From assembly GCF_017052465.1 (NCBI RefSeq), contig NZ_JAFHKT010000145.1, forward strand, positions 62,001 to 126,000: a stretch of 64,000 bases of DNA, written 5' to 3'. The notes under the pieces were generated by a model. The model worked only from the letters and a program-made list of their open reading frames with translations, searched no databases and had not been told where the DNA came from. Positions 24,592 through 32,761 of this stretch are shown here, in pieces. Positions within the stretch are counted from its first letter, which is position 1. Every line of letters starts with the position of its first letter. This stretch comes from Arthrobacter pascens. GTDB lineage: Bacteria; Actinomycetota; Actinomycetes; Actinomycetales; Micrococcaceae. The translations under genes and the position numbers were made by a program.

Positions 24592-25269
24592 ATGCCACAC
24601 AGCGGTTCACCGGCCGGGCGTTCCGCTCCGCCGTCCTCCCGCACGGCGTTTGTGGCTGGCCTGCGGCTGGCCGGCTGGGTGGAACGGTTCGGTGCCAGCC
24701 ACGGCGCCTTGGCGATTGAAGACAACGACGACGGCGTGCGGCTGCTTGCGGCCGACGGCGCCAGCGCACTGCTGCAGCCGCCTTGGCGGAATGACGGCAG
24801 GCCAGGGCGCGGTCCCGGTCCCGTGGAGCGGCTGGCGTCGCTGGCCTCCCAGCCCCGCAGCCTTGGCCTGCTCCTGGTGCGTCGCGGAGGGTATGGAGTG
24901 GCCGTCGCCAGCGAGGGTGTCGTCCGTGCGTCCAAGACCGGCTCCAAGTATGTGCAGTCCCGGACGGCCGCCGGAGGCCAGTCCCAGCAGAGGTTCGCCC
25001 GACGACGCTCCAACCAGGCCGATGCGATGGTGGAGGCTGTCGCTGAACAGGCCAGGCTCGTCTTTAACGGACAGGTTTTCGAGTATCTGGTGCCGGGCGG
25101 TGACAGGGCATTGGCGGACCAGGTGCTGGAGCAGCCCGTCCTCAAGGCGTATGCCCGGCTGCCGCGCCTGGCGTACCTCGATGTCCCCGATCCCCGCGCG
25201 GCCGTCCTGAGAAAGGCCGCGGCGGACGCCTGCGCCGTGCGGGTCACGGTGAACGATCCGCCGGTTTAG
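24592..25269 (+). CDS. acVLRF1 family peptidyl-tRNA hydrolase
   Basis: Predicted actinobacterial member of the Vms1-like release factor 1 family, which in eukaryotes (Vms1/ANKZF1) frees nascent chains from stalled 60S complexes. The 225-residue protein has the segment SKYVQSRTAAGGQSQQRFAR at residues 118-137, the RF1-like catalytic loop region, with a literal GGQ at 128-130. A C-terminal helix-sheet region (QVLEQPVLKAYARLPRLAYLDVPDPR) follows. A role in release from stalled ribosomes is inferred from the family, not shown here. The ATG has AGGGG about 9 nt upstream. It is divergent from rarA and convergent with the ferredoxin gene. Confidence 0.8.
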   Translation: MPHSGSPAGRSAPPSSRTAFVAGLRLAGWVERFGASHGALAIEDNDDGVRLLAADGASALLQPPWRNDGRPGRGPGPVERLASLASQPRSLGLLLVRRGGYGVAVASEGVVRASKTGSKYVQSRTAAGGQSQQRFARRRSNQADAMVEAVAEQARLVFNGQVFEYLVPGGDRALADQVLEQPVLKAYARLPRLAYLDVPDPRAAVLRKAAADACAVRVTVNDPPV

Positions 25270-25286
25270 CCGCGGCCGCGCCTCCG

Positions 25287-25610
25287 CTATTCTTCCGGAG
25301 CCAGGGTGACGGTGACTCCGTTGAGGTCCCGGCTGAATCCCAACTGGCAGGAGAGCCTGGAGCCGCATTCCCGGTAGCCCTCGGCTTCGGCGAGCAGTTC
25401 CAGTTCATCCTCGCTGCGTTCACCCAGGGTGTCGAAGACCTCCTTCTCGAGAAATACGTGACAGGTGGCACAGGAAGCGGTGCCGCCGCACGAGGCCAGG
25501 ACCGGAAGGCCGTTGTCACGCAGGGCCTCCATCAGGGTCTGGTCCGGCTCCCATTCGAGGTCGTGGGTGGAGCCTTCGCGGTCGACGACGGTGAGTTTGT
25601 TGTTGCTCAT
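25287..25610 (-). CDS. 2Fe-2S ferredoxin of a class I P450 system
   Basis: A 107-residue adrenodoxin/putidaredoxin-type ferredoxin. Cluster ligands are Cys41, Cys47 and Cys50 (CGGTASCATC) plus Cys88 in GSRLSCQL, giving the C-x5-C-x2-C-x37-C spacing of vertebrate-type 2Fe-2S ferredoxins. It would carry electrons from the adjacent FAD reductase to the P450. The ATG is 9 nt after the reductase stop, and AAGGA overlaps that stop. In the proposed chc-like pathway it corresponds to the ferredoxin of the cyclohexanecarboxylate hydroxylase. Confidence 0.93.
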   Translation of the reverse strand: MSNNKLTVVDREGSTHDLEWEPDQTLMEALRDNGLPVLASCGGTASCATCHVFLEKEVFDTLGERSEDELELLAEAEGYRECGSRLSCQLGFSRDLNGVTVTLAPEE

Positions 25611-25619
25611 GGCTGTTCC

Positions 25620-26924
25620 TTAGATTCGGGCTGCCGCGGGGGCAGCGTCGGTGGGATCGGGGTCGGTGGGATCGAGATCCTTGAGAATCGCGTCCGCGAG
25701 GGGGATTCCGGGGTCCGCCGCCAGAATCGGTTCGATCAGGGCGCTTTGGGCGATCAGCTTCCGGGCCGGCCGGAAGTCGGCCAGGCCCGCGATGGTGTCG
25801 ACGGCCGAGAGGCGGCCGTCACGGAGATAGACCACGGAGAACCTGCCGGTGAGAGGATCGCCGCGCACGATGACCTCATCCTCCGGGTGGCGCACCCCGG
25901 CGGTCTGCAGCCGGACACCGTGCTGGACGGTCCAGAACCAGGGGATTTCAGGATCTGCGGCCTCATGGCCGGTGATGTGGGCGGCAACTTTGTCAGCCTG
26001 CGCCACCGCGTTCTGGATGCATTCCAGGCGCTGGCTGGCGCCGTCGACCGGGCTGGTGAACCGCGTCACGTCACCGGTGGCGTAGATCGCACTATCGGAC
26101 GTCCGGCAGTCCCCGTCCACCAGGATGCCGTCCCGGCAGTCGAGTCCGGCGTCTGCGGCGAGCTCCTGGTTTGGCAGCACGCCGATCCCGGCCAGGACGA
26201 CGTCGGCCCGGAACACTTCGCCGTCGGCAGTAACCACCCGCTCGGCCCGGCCGCCTCCTTCAATCGCCGTGACGGCGGCGCCAAACACGAACCGCACACC
26301 GTGCCGCTCGTGGAGCCGTTCGAAATGGCGCGATACCGGGACGGAAGTGACGCGGCTCATCACACGGTCCTGGAACTCCAGGACCGTGACCTCGCAGCCC
26401 CGCGCGGCCGCCGCGGCGGCCACTTCCAGCCCGATGTACCCGGCGCCGATGATGGCAATGCGGGCCCCCGGAACCAGCATCCGCTTGAGTTCGAGGGCGT
26501 CGTCCCGCGTTCTCAGGGACTGGACCCCGGCGAGCCCGGCGCCGGGCACCGTAAGCGGCCTGGCCCGCGAACCCGTGGCGATGACGAGCCGGTGGTAGGC
26601 GTGACGGCTGCCATCGGACAGCAGGACTGTCTGGCCCTTCCTGTTGATTGACTCCGCGGTGCTGCCCGCCAGCCTGTCGATGCGCTTGTCCTGGTAGAAC
26701 TTCTCCTTGCGCAGGACGGCGGACCCATCGGGCGCGCCGTCTTTCAGGAGGTCCTTGGAGAGCGGAGGGCGTTCATAGGGCGCCTCGTTCTCCGCGTCGA
26801 GCAGCAGAATGCCTCCTTCCCAGCCCCGGGCACGGAGTCCCGCAGCAACGGCAACGCCGGAATGCCCGGCGCCCACGATCACCACGGGAGCGGTGGTCCC
26901 GGCCATTGCTTCCCGCTCACGCAT
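25620..26924 (-). CDS. FAD-dependent ferredoxin reductase (putidaredoxin reductase type)
   Basis: A 434-residue NAD(P)H:ferredoxin oxidoreductase. FAD-binding GAGHSGVAVAAGLRARG occurs near residues 18-34, followed by ERPPLSKDLL. The NAD-binding loop IIGAGYIGLEVAAAAAARG lies near 157-175. The second FAD motif is YATGDVTRF. A C-terminal reductase domain contains EIPWFWTVQHGVRLQTAG. The ATG at 26924 has GGAG 7 nt upstream and overlaps the P450 stop (ATGCGTGA), so it is coupled to the P450. Gene order P450-reductase-ferredoxin makes a self-contained class I redox chain. Confidence 0.93.
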   Translation of the reverse strand: MREREAMAGTTAPVVIVGAGHSGVAVAAGLRARGWEGGILLLDAENEAPYERPPLSKDLLKDGAPDGSAVLRKEKFYQDKRIDRLAGSTAESINRKGQTVLLSDGSRHAYHRLVIATGSRARPLTVPGAGLAGVQSLRTRDDALELKRMLVPGARIAIIGAGYIGLEVAAAAAARGCEVTVLEFQDRVMSRVTSVPVSRHFERLHERHGVRFVFGAAVTAIEGGGRAERVVTADGEVFRADVVLAGIGVLPNQELAADAGLDCRDGILVDGDCRTSDSAIYATGDVTRFTSPVDGASQRLECIQNAVAQADKVAAHITGHEAADPEIPWFWTVQHGVRLQTAGVRHPEDEVIVRGDPLTGRFSVVYLRDGRLSAVDTIAGLADFRPARKLIAQSALIEPILAADPGIPLADAILKDLDPTDPDPTDAAPAAARI

Positions 26925-28203
26925 TGAACTGCTCCAGGATCACGTGGAGGTGCTCCGGCCCCGAATTCGTCAGGTTGTTTCCGCGCACGTATTCGATGGG
27001 CCTGTTGGGATCCAGGGCCAGGGATTCCAGCTTCTCGGCCAGCAGCTTCACCGTGACCAGGACCTCAAGCCGTGCGAGGGGCGCACCCAGGCAACTGTGG
27101 ACGCCGTGGCCGAAGCCGAGGTGGCCGTCGGTGTTGCGGTCGATGTCGAAGCGTTCGCCGTCGGGGTATTTGCTGCTGTCCCGGTTCGCTGCGGCCGGAA
27201 GCAGGCGGACTATGGCCCCGGCAGGGATTGTCACGCCGGCGACCTCCACGTCCTCCGTGGTGATCCGGCTGGCGCGCTGCACTGTGCCGCGGTAGCGGGC
27301 CAGTTCCTCGACGAAAGGGGTGGCGTCGTCGGGGTTCGCGCGGATCCGGTCCAGCAGCCCGGGCTGTTCGCTGAAGACACGGAACGCGTTGGCCAGCAGG
27401 ATGGTGGTGGTGTCGTGTCCGGCGACGAAAACAAAGGCGCAGAGTTCCTTGGCTTCCTTCTCGCTGAGCAGGCCGGTCTTCCACATCCGGGCAATGTGCC
27501 CGCCGACGGAGTCGCTCTCCTCGCGGTAGAGCCGCTCCATGGTGTCCTTCAGGTACGCGAAGAACTCGAAAGTGCTTTGCTCGTCGGTGCCGGTCCCCTG
27601 GGCGTTGCGGGCGAGCCGGCCGAAGTAGCTGAAGGTCTCGTCGGACCAGAATTTCATTTTGTCGAAATCCTCCGCCGGCACGTCCAGCAGGGCGCTGATG
27701 GTGGACATGCTGAGCGGAATCGCATAATCGTCGACGGCGTCGCCGCGGCCGGCAGCGAGCATCGGGGCCAGGTACTTTTCGGCGTTCTCGCGGACCCGCT
27801 CCTCAAAGCGGGCGATGGCCTTCGGAATGAAGGCCTGCGCAACGACCTGGCGAAGCCGCGTGTGGTGAGGGGCGTCGAACAGCGTGAGGAAGGTCAGCGG
27901 AACGGGGTCCACAACCTGGGAGGAGAAGACCTTCGGGGCACGCATCGCCCGGCGGACGTCGTCGTACCGGGAGATGAACCAGACATCAGATACGGGCGAG
28001 TGGGCCCGCAGCACGGGGGCGTTTTCCCGCATCCATTCATAGTGTGCGTAGGGATCGCCCTGCGTTCCGTCATCGACGACCTTGAACGGCGCCATTCCCT
28101 CGGGCCAGCTCAGTTCATGCGAATACGCGGGCAACTCTGTGCGTTCTCGGCTGCTTTCGTCCGCGGATACCGGGGGTGTTTCTGTCATGGGGGCAGACAT
28201 CAT
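26917..28203 (-). CDS. Cytochrome P450 monooxygenase
   Basis: Soluble bacterial P450 of 428 residues. The I-helix AGHDTT lies at 261-266 (acid-alcohol pair for O2 activation), the ExxR at Glu300-Arg303 (EELARYR), and the heme loop FGHGVHSCLG has the axial thiolate at Cys371. With its own reductase and ferredoxin it forms a complete hydroxylase. Because SDR, KstD-like dehydrogenase and transporter genes lie nearby, I propose a 4-hydroxylase of cyclohexanecarboxylate or a similar alicyclic acid; the substrate is inference. It starts ATGATG; the second ATG (28200) is better spaced from AAGGA. A candidate IclR-type motif lies about 80 bp upstream. Confidence 0.93.
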   Translation of the reverse strand: MMSAPMTETPPVSADESSRERTELPAYSHELSWPEGMAPFKVVDDGTQGDPYAHYEWMRENAPVLRAHSPVSDVWFISRYDDVRRAMRAPKVFSSQVVDPVPLTFLTLFDAPHHTRLRQVVAQAFIPKAIARFEERVRENAEKYLAPMLAAGRGDAVDDYAIPLSMSTISALLDVPAEDFDKMKFWSDETFSYFGRLARNAQGTGTDEQSTFEFFAYLKDTMERLYREESDSVGGHIARMWKTGLLSEKEAKELCAFVFVAGHDTTTILLANAFRVFSEQPGLLDRIRANPDDATPFVEELARYRGTVQRASRITTEDVEVAGVTIPAGAIVRLLPAAANRDSSKYPDGERFDIDRNTDGHLGFGHGVHSCLGAPLARLEVLVTVKLLAEKLESLALDPNRPIEYVRGNNLTNSGPEHLHVILEQFNA

Positions 28204-28283
28204 CGTCCTTCTTTCCGGATTACTCGACGTGACCTACGTCTCAACTCACAATGCCGAGTTCAGCAGCTCCGACCCCACAGGAC

Positions 28284-28297
28284 TTCCGTTCATCGGT
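28284..28297 (+). promoter_or_regulatory. Shared motif TTCCGTTCATCGGT, copy A (P450 promoter region)
   Basis: This 14-mer recurs exactly at 35455-35468, before the SDR-flavoprotein-Dabb-transporter operon. A related sequence lies at 34598-34617, between the first flavoprotein and the second IclR gene. All three are intergenic and upstream of catabolic units, so this is a candidate operator for the local IclR regulators. Confidence 0.55.
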
Positions 28298-28309
28298 TGT
28301 GAAAGTCCC

Positions 28310-28338
28310 TTGTCATCGATACCCCCCAGGGGTATATT
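28310..28338 (+). promoter_or_regulatory. copB promoter with CsoR-like operator in the spacer
   Basis: TTGTCA (28310-28315), a 17-bp spacer and TATATT (28333-28338) form a near-consensus sigma-A type promoter. The spacer and -10 overlap the palindrome ATACCCC-CCA-GGGGTAT (28319-28335), typical of copper-responsive CsoR operators. No csoR gene is in the window, so the regulator would act in trans. Confidence 0.75.
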
Positions 28339-28443
28339 GGTCGTGTTGTCAGTGAAGTGGTATGTCCAGGCCGGTGCGTTGCATCGCCGTCACAGCCGTT
28401 CAACCCCAGCACCCATAACTTCTCCTCAAGGAATGGACCTGAC

Positions 28444-30558
28444 ATGCGCGGAATCATGGAAAACCTCACTCAGCACCACAACCATTCCGCGGCCACCGCG
28501 CCCGGCCATCACGGCCATCACGGCCACCATGAAGGACACGGCCCCGACGATGACCACGTCGTCCACGCCCACGGCCAGCACGCCGGGCACAGCACGGCAA
28601 TGTTCAAGGACCGGTTCTGGCTGACCCTCGTCCTGTCGGTGCCGGTGGTGTACTTCAGCCCGATGTTCGGGCATCTGCTCGGCTACATGCCGCCCGAGTT
28701 CCCGGGGTCAGCCTGGATCCCGCCCGTGCTGGGAACGGTGATCTTCTTCTATGGAGGCATGCCGTTCCTGAAGGGCGGCCTGAATGAACTCAAGTCCCGG
28801 CAACCGGGGATGATGCTGCTGATCGGCATGGCCATCAGCGTCGCCTTCGTTGCCTCCTGGGTCACCAGCCTGGGCATTGGCGGCTTCGACCTGGATTTCT
28901 GGTGGGAGCTGGCCCTGCTGGTAGCCATCATGCTGTTGGGCCACTGGATCGAAATGCGCGCCCTCGGCTCCGCCCAGGGAGCCCTGGACGCCCTCGCGGC
29001 CCTGCTGCCGGACGAGGCAGAACGCATCACGGACGCCGGGACCGAAACCGTGAGCATCTCCGAGCTCCGCGCCGGGGACATGGTCCTGGTCCGGTCCGGG
29101 GCGCGGATGCCGGCAGACGGCACCGTTATCGGCGGCCAGGCCGAGTTCGATGAATCAATGATTACCGGTGAATCCAAGACCGTGCTCCGGTCCGTCGGTG
29201 ACCCGGTGGTTGCCGGAACGGTCGCCACCGACAACACCGTCAGGGTCCGTGTCAGCGCCGTCGGGGATGACACTGCACTGGCCGGGATCCAGCGGCTGGT
29301 CGCCGAAGCGCAGGCGTCCTCCTCACGGGCGCAGGCGCTGGCGGACCGGGCCGCGGCCTTCCTGTTCTACTTCGCCACCGTTGCCGGTCTCATCACCTTC
29401 ATCGCCTGGACGCTGCTGGGAAGCGTCCCGGACGCCGTCACGCGGACCGTCACGGTTTTGGTGATCGCGTGCCCGCATGCCCTCGGCCTGGCTATCCCGC
29501 TGGTCATCGCCATCTCCACCGAGCAGGCAGCCCGCGCCGGAGTGCTGATCAAGAACCGGATGGCGCTGGAGCGCATGCGCACCATCGACGTCGTCCTGTT
29601 CGACAAGACCGGAACCCTCACCAAGGGCGAACCCGAACTCAAAGACGTCGCCGTTTCCGACGGCTCCAGCCGCGAGAGGCTGCTCGCCCTGGCCGCCGCC
29701 GCCGAATCCGACAGCGAACACCCCGTGGCACGCGCGATCGTCAAGGCAGCCAGCCAACAGGGCCTGGACATCCCGCAGGCCACAGGCTTCACCTCCATGA
29801 CGGGCCGCGGCGTGCGCGCCGCCGTGGACGGACGCACCCTCCAGGTCGGCGGCCCCGCCCTCCTGAAGGAACTCAGAATCACCGAACCCGAAACACTGGC
29901 TGCTTCCACCCGGGAGTGGATGGACCGCGGGGCAGCTGTGCTGCACGTCGTGGCCGGGAACCGTGTCCTGGGTGCGGTGAGCCTTGAGGACGCCGTCCGT
30001 GAGGAGTCGCACCAGGCCGTCACCGCGCTGCAGAACCGCGGCATCAAGGTCGCCATGATCACCGGTGACGCCCGCCAGGTCGCCGAAGCCGTCGGGGCGG
30101 AGCTGAACATCGACGAGGTCTTCGCCGAAGTCCTGCCCGCGGATAAGGACAAGAAGGTCGCCGAGCTTCAGGCCCGCGGACTGAAGGTCGCCATGGTCGG
30201 GGACGGCGTGAACGACTCCCCGGCGCTGGCCAGGGCCGAGGTCGGCATCGCCATCGGCGCCGGCACCGACGTGGCCATGGAATCGGCGGGCGTGGTCCTG
30301 GCCGGCAACGACCCCCGCGCGGTGCTGTCCATGGTGGACCTGTCCCGGGCCAGCTACCGGAAGATGTGGCAGAACCTGGTGTGGGCCACCGGCTACAACA
30401 TCATTTCCGTCCCGCTGGCCGCCGGAGTGCTCGCCTTCGCCGGTGTCGTACTCTCCCCCGCCGCCGGAGCTGTCCTGATGTCCGCGTCCACGATCGTGGT
30501 TGCGCTGAACGCCCAGCTCCTGCGACGGGTGAAACTGAACCCCGCCGAGGTTCGTTGA
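28444..30558 (+). CDS. copB: Copper-translocating P-type ATPase, CopB type
   Basis: P1B ATPase of 704 residues for metal export across the membrane. It lacks a CxxC heavy-metal domain and has instead a His-rich cytoplasmic N-terminus (about residues 10-50, HHNHS...GHHGHHGHHEGHG). The transmembrane metal site is CPH (343-345), as in CopB (P1B-3) rather than CPC CopA. Other motifs are TGES (241-244), DKTGT (387-391) with the phosphorylated Asp, the SEHP motif and GDGVNDSPAL. The ATG at 28444 is chosen over the ATG four codons later (28456); AAGGA lies about 11 nt upstream. It leads the copB-DUF6153-DUF305 group under a CsoR-like operator. Confidence 0.92.
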   Translation: MRGIMENLTQHHNHSAATAPGHHGHHGHHEGHGPDDDHVVHAHGQHAGHSTAMFKDRFWLTLVLSVPVVYFSPMFGHLLGYMPPEFPGSAWIPPVLGTVIFFYGGMPFLKGGLNELKSRQPGMMLLIGMAISVAFVASWVTSLGIGGFDLDFWWELALLVAIMLLGHWIEMRALGSAQGALDALAALLPDEAERITDAGTETVSISELRAGDMVLVRSGARMPADGTVIGGQAEFDESMITGESKTVLRSVGDPVVAGTVATDNTVRVRVSAVGDDTALAGIQRLVAEAQASSSRAQALADRAAAFLFYFATVAGLITFIAWTLLGSVPDAVTRTVTVLVIACPHALGLAIPLVIAISTEQAARAGVLIKNRMALERMRTIDVVLFDKTGTLTKGEPELKDVAVSDGSSRERLLALAAAAESDSEHPVARAIVKAASQQGLDIPQATGFTSMTGRGVRAAVDGRTLQVGGPALLKELRITEPETLAASTREWMDRGAAVLHVVAGNRVLGAVSLEDAVREESHQAVTALQNRGIKVAMITGDARQVAEAVGAELNIDEVFAEVLPADKDKKVAELQARGLKVAMVGDGVNDSPALARAEVGIAIGAGTDVAMESAGVVLAGNDPRAVLSMVDLSRASYRKMWQNLVWATGYNIISVPLAAGVLAFAGVVLSPAAGAVLMSASTIVVALNAQLLRRVKLNPAEVR

Positions 30559-30651
30559 CCCGGAAGGAGGCACACCACCGGGGACACCGGAAGCCGCCGG
30601 CTCCGAGCCGGTAGCCTAGAAAAACGCAGCCCGAATGGAAGGAGGAACGTC

Positions 30652-31140
30652 ATGGCCGCATCCCCCCGGAACGTCGCGTCGGTGTTCCTCCACCGTGCGG
30701 GCCTGCTCGCCGGCATACTGGCAGTGCTCGCCGGAATCCTGGGCATGCACGTCATCACCGGCGGCCACAGCATCCACTCCCCGGCCGCCCTCACTGCCGC
30801 CGCCGGCGCCGGCGCGGGACACACACACTCCGCGGCAGCGGATGGTCATGCGGAGCAGGGCGCCACCGACCCTTCCCCAGCCCATCATTCTTCAGACGGG
30901 CACACTGCTCCCAGCATCGTCGTAGACCAGTGCTCGTGCTCCGATAGCTGCGCAAGCATGCACACGATGACGGTCTCCTGCACACCGTCGGGGACGACCG
31001 GGTCACTGTCCGTCCCGCTTCCGGGCCCGGCGGTTTTCGGCGTCATCTCCAACGCCAGGGCACCCGGGGCGGTCCCCGGGTCCTATTCCTACCGTCCCGG
31101 CAGTCCTTCGCCGGGTGAGCTGTCCGTCAGCAGGACGTAA
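30652..31140 (+). CDS. DUF6153 family protein, Cys/His-rich, copper-operon associated
   Basis: A 162-residue protein with an N-terminal membrane segment (AGLLAGILAVLAGILGMHVITGG). A low-complexity Ala/His/Gly region then leads to a short segment with closely spaced Cys, Met and His (VVDQCSCSDSCASMHTMTVS). This layout matches DUF6153, often found beside copper genes in actinobacteria. A metal-handling role is inferred from composition and context only. ATG has GGAGG 6-7 nt upstream. The 93-bp gap after copB has only a weak 6-bp hairpin, so co-transcription is likely. Confidence 0.72.
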   Translation: MAASPRNVASVFLHRAGLLAGILAVLAGILGMHVITGGHSIHSPAALTAAAGAGAGHTHSAAADGHAEQGATDPSPAHHSSDGHTAPSIVVDQCSCSDSCASMHTMTVSCTPSGTTGSLSVPLPGPAVFGVISNARAPGAVPGSYSYRPGSPSPGELSVSRT

Positions 31141-31288
31141 AAAGGGGACCGCTTTGCGCTGGGAGCGACCGCTTCCAGGCGCACGTCCCTTACTGAGCCC
31201 CCTTTCCGGGGCCACCAGACCGCATCTGGTGATGCATGCTCCCCCGACGGCGCCATGCGCCGACTGACTTTGAAGGACCTGATTTTCC

Positions 31289-31921
31289 ATGAACAAGAAG
31301 CTCTTGCCCCTTTCCGCCACCGCCCTCGCCGCGGTCCTGGCCCTTGCCGGCTGCGCCAGCGGGTCCGGCACCGGAACATCCGGCACATCCATGCCGGGCA
31401 TGGACCACACCAGCTCACCCGCCAGTGCGCCCGCCACCAGTGCCCCGGCTGCGGCCGCGGACCACAACGCCGCGGACGTCACGTTCGCGCAGATGATGAT
31501 TCCGCACCACGCCCAGGCCGTCCAGATGAGCGACATGATGCTGAAGAAGCAGAACGTCCCTGCAGAAGTGACGGCCCTGGCCACGAAGATCAAGGCCGCC
31601 CAGGGCCCGGAGATCGACATGATGTCCGGCTGGCTGAAGAGCTGGAGCGAGCCCGCCCAGATGCCCTCGGGCCATACCAGCCACAGCATGAGCGGCATGA
31701 TGGGCGATGAAGACATGAAGAAGCTCGACACTGCCCAAGGCGCCGCAGCGGCCAGGCTCTTCCTGAATCAGATGATCGCCCACCACGAAGGCGCGATCAT
31801 GATGGCCAAGACGGAAAACACCGCAGGGAAGAACTTCGACGCCGTTCAGCTCAGCAAGGACATCGTGGCCGCCCAGGAGGCCGAAATCCAGGAAATGCAG
31901 AAGCTGCTGGCCGGCCTGTAA
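31289..31921 (+). CDS. DUF305 domain lipoprotein
   Basis: A 210-residue secreted lipoprotein. The signal peptide ends in the lipobox LAGC with acylated Cys22. A Ser/Ala/Pro-rich linker containing a MPGMDH stretch follows, then the ferritin-like DUF305 fold. Its twin signatures are MMIPHHAQAVQMSDMM (about 66-81) and MIAHHEGAIMMAKTE (about 164-178). His/Met-rich DUF305 proteins commonly accompany copper resistance genes and are thought to bind metal outside the cell. It lies 148 bp after the DUF6153 gene, so it may have its own promoter. Confidence 0.88.
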   Translation: MNKKLLPLSATALAAVLALAGCASGSGTGTSGTSMPGMDHTSSPASAPATSAPAAAADHNAADVTFAQMMIPHHAQAVQMSDMMLKKQNVPAEVTALATKIKAAQGPEIDMMSGWLKSWSEPAQMPSGHTSHSMSGMMGDEDMKKLDTAQGAAAARLFLNQMIAHHEGAIMMAKTENTAGKNFDAVQLSKDIVAAQEAEIQEMQKLLAGL

Positions 31922-31972
31922 CCGGCGCTCCATCCGGCGCCGGCCCTGCCATCCCTTCGGCCGGGCCGGCGG

Positions 31973-32740
31973 CTAGCGCCGGGTCGCCGCAGCGGCCTTC
32001 AATGCCCGCGATATCCCGTGGGCGGCTGTCAGGAGCGCAGGAACAATCAAAGGCACGGCGGCTTCCTGCCGCGGAACGATGGCGTTGAGCGCGGCCGCAA
32101 TGCCGTTGTCCGGGCCAAAGACGGGCACGGCAATGCCGGTCCATTCCGTGACGCCGATGCCCGGCAGTGCCACGTAGCCGCGCTGCCTGATGTCGGCCAG
32201 GTGCTTCCGGATGAGGCCCGGGTCAGTGATGGTTTCAGGGGTCACCGCCGCCAGCGGGCGCGTCAGCACCTCGTCCTGGAAGCGTGCCGGAGAGAAGGCC
32301 AGCAGCACGAGGCCGGACGAGGCCGCGTGAATCGGCATTCGCTGGGCAATGTGGGCAGCGTCCAGGCTGGATGCAGGCGAGGACAGACGCTCCACGTAGA
32401 GCACCGTCCCGTGGTCCAGCACTGCCAGCGTGGTGTGTTGGTGGACGGCCGCCTGGACATCGTCCATGAAGGGCAGCGCGAGCTCACGAAGGTTCAGCGC
32501 ACGCGAACCCCGGGCGGCCAGCTCCCACATCCGCATCCCGGAGCGCAGGTTCCCGTCCGGCAGCCGCTCGATCAGGCCGTGCAGGACCAGATCGTCCACG
32601 AGCCGGTGGGCGGTGGTCAGGGGCAGGCCTGCGCGGCGGGCCAGGCCGGAGAGCGTCATGGTCGGCAGGTCCCGGTCGAACGCACTCATGAGCCGCACGA
32701 CGCGGCTGATCACCGATTCACCCGATGGCGAGTTTGCCAT
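31973..32740 (-). CDS. IclR family transcriptional regulator (first of a paralogous pair)
   Basis: A 255-residue regulator. The N-terminal winged helix-turn-helix covers about residues 10-70 (LSGLARRAGLPLTTAHRLVDDL), followed by the IclR effector-binding GAF-like domain (HAASSGLVLLAFSP, DIRQRGYVALPG, GIAVPVFGPDNGIAAALN). It starts MANSPSGES, the same N-terminus as the regulator at 34633, so the two are recent paralogs. The ATG has GGAGG 5 nt upstream and lies 21 bp after the flavoprotein gene, so the two are an operon. It probably senses a pathway carboxylate. Confidence 0.92.
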   Translation of the reverse strand: MANSPSGESVISRVVRLMSAFDRDLPTMTLSGLARRAGLPLTTAHRLVDDLVLHGLIERLPDGNLRSGMRMWELAARGSRALNLRELALPFMDDVQAAVHQHTTLAVLDHGTVLYVERLSSPASSLDAAHIAQRMPIHAASSGLVLLAFSPARFQDEVLTRPLAAVTPETITDPGLIRKHLADIRQRGYVALPGIGVTEWTGIAVPVFGPDNGIAAALNAIVPRQEAAVPLIVPALLTAAHGISRALKAAAATRR

Positions 32741-32761
32741 GGACGCCTCCGGCCGGGCGCC

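Noticed and set aside
28204..31972. Copper operon as part of a mobile element
   Set aside because: No transposase, integrase, terminal repeat, target duplication or tRNA was seen at its borders, and base composition looks like the flanks.
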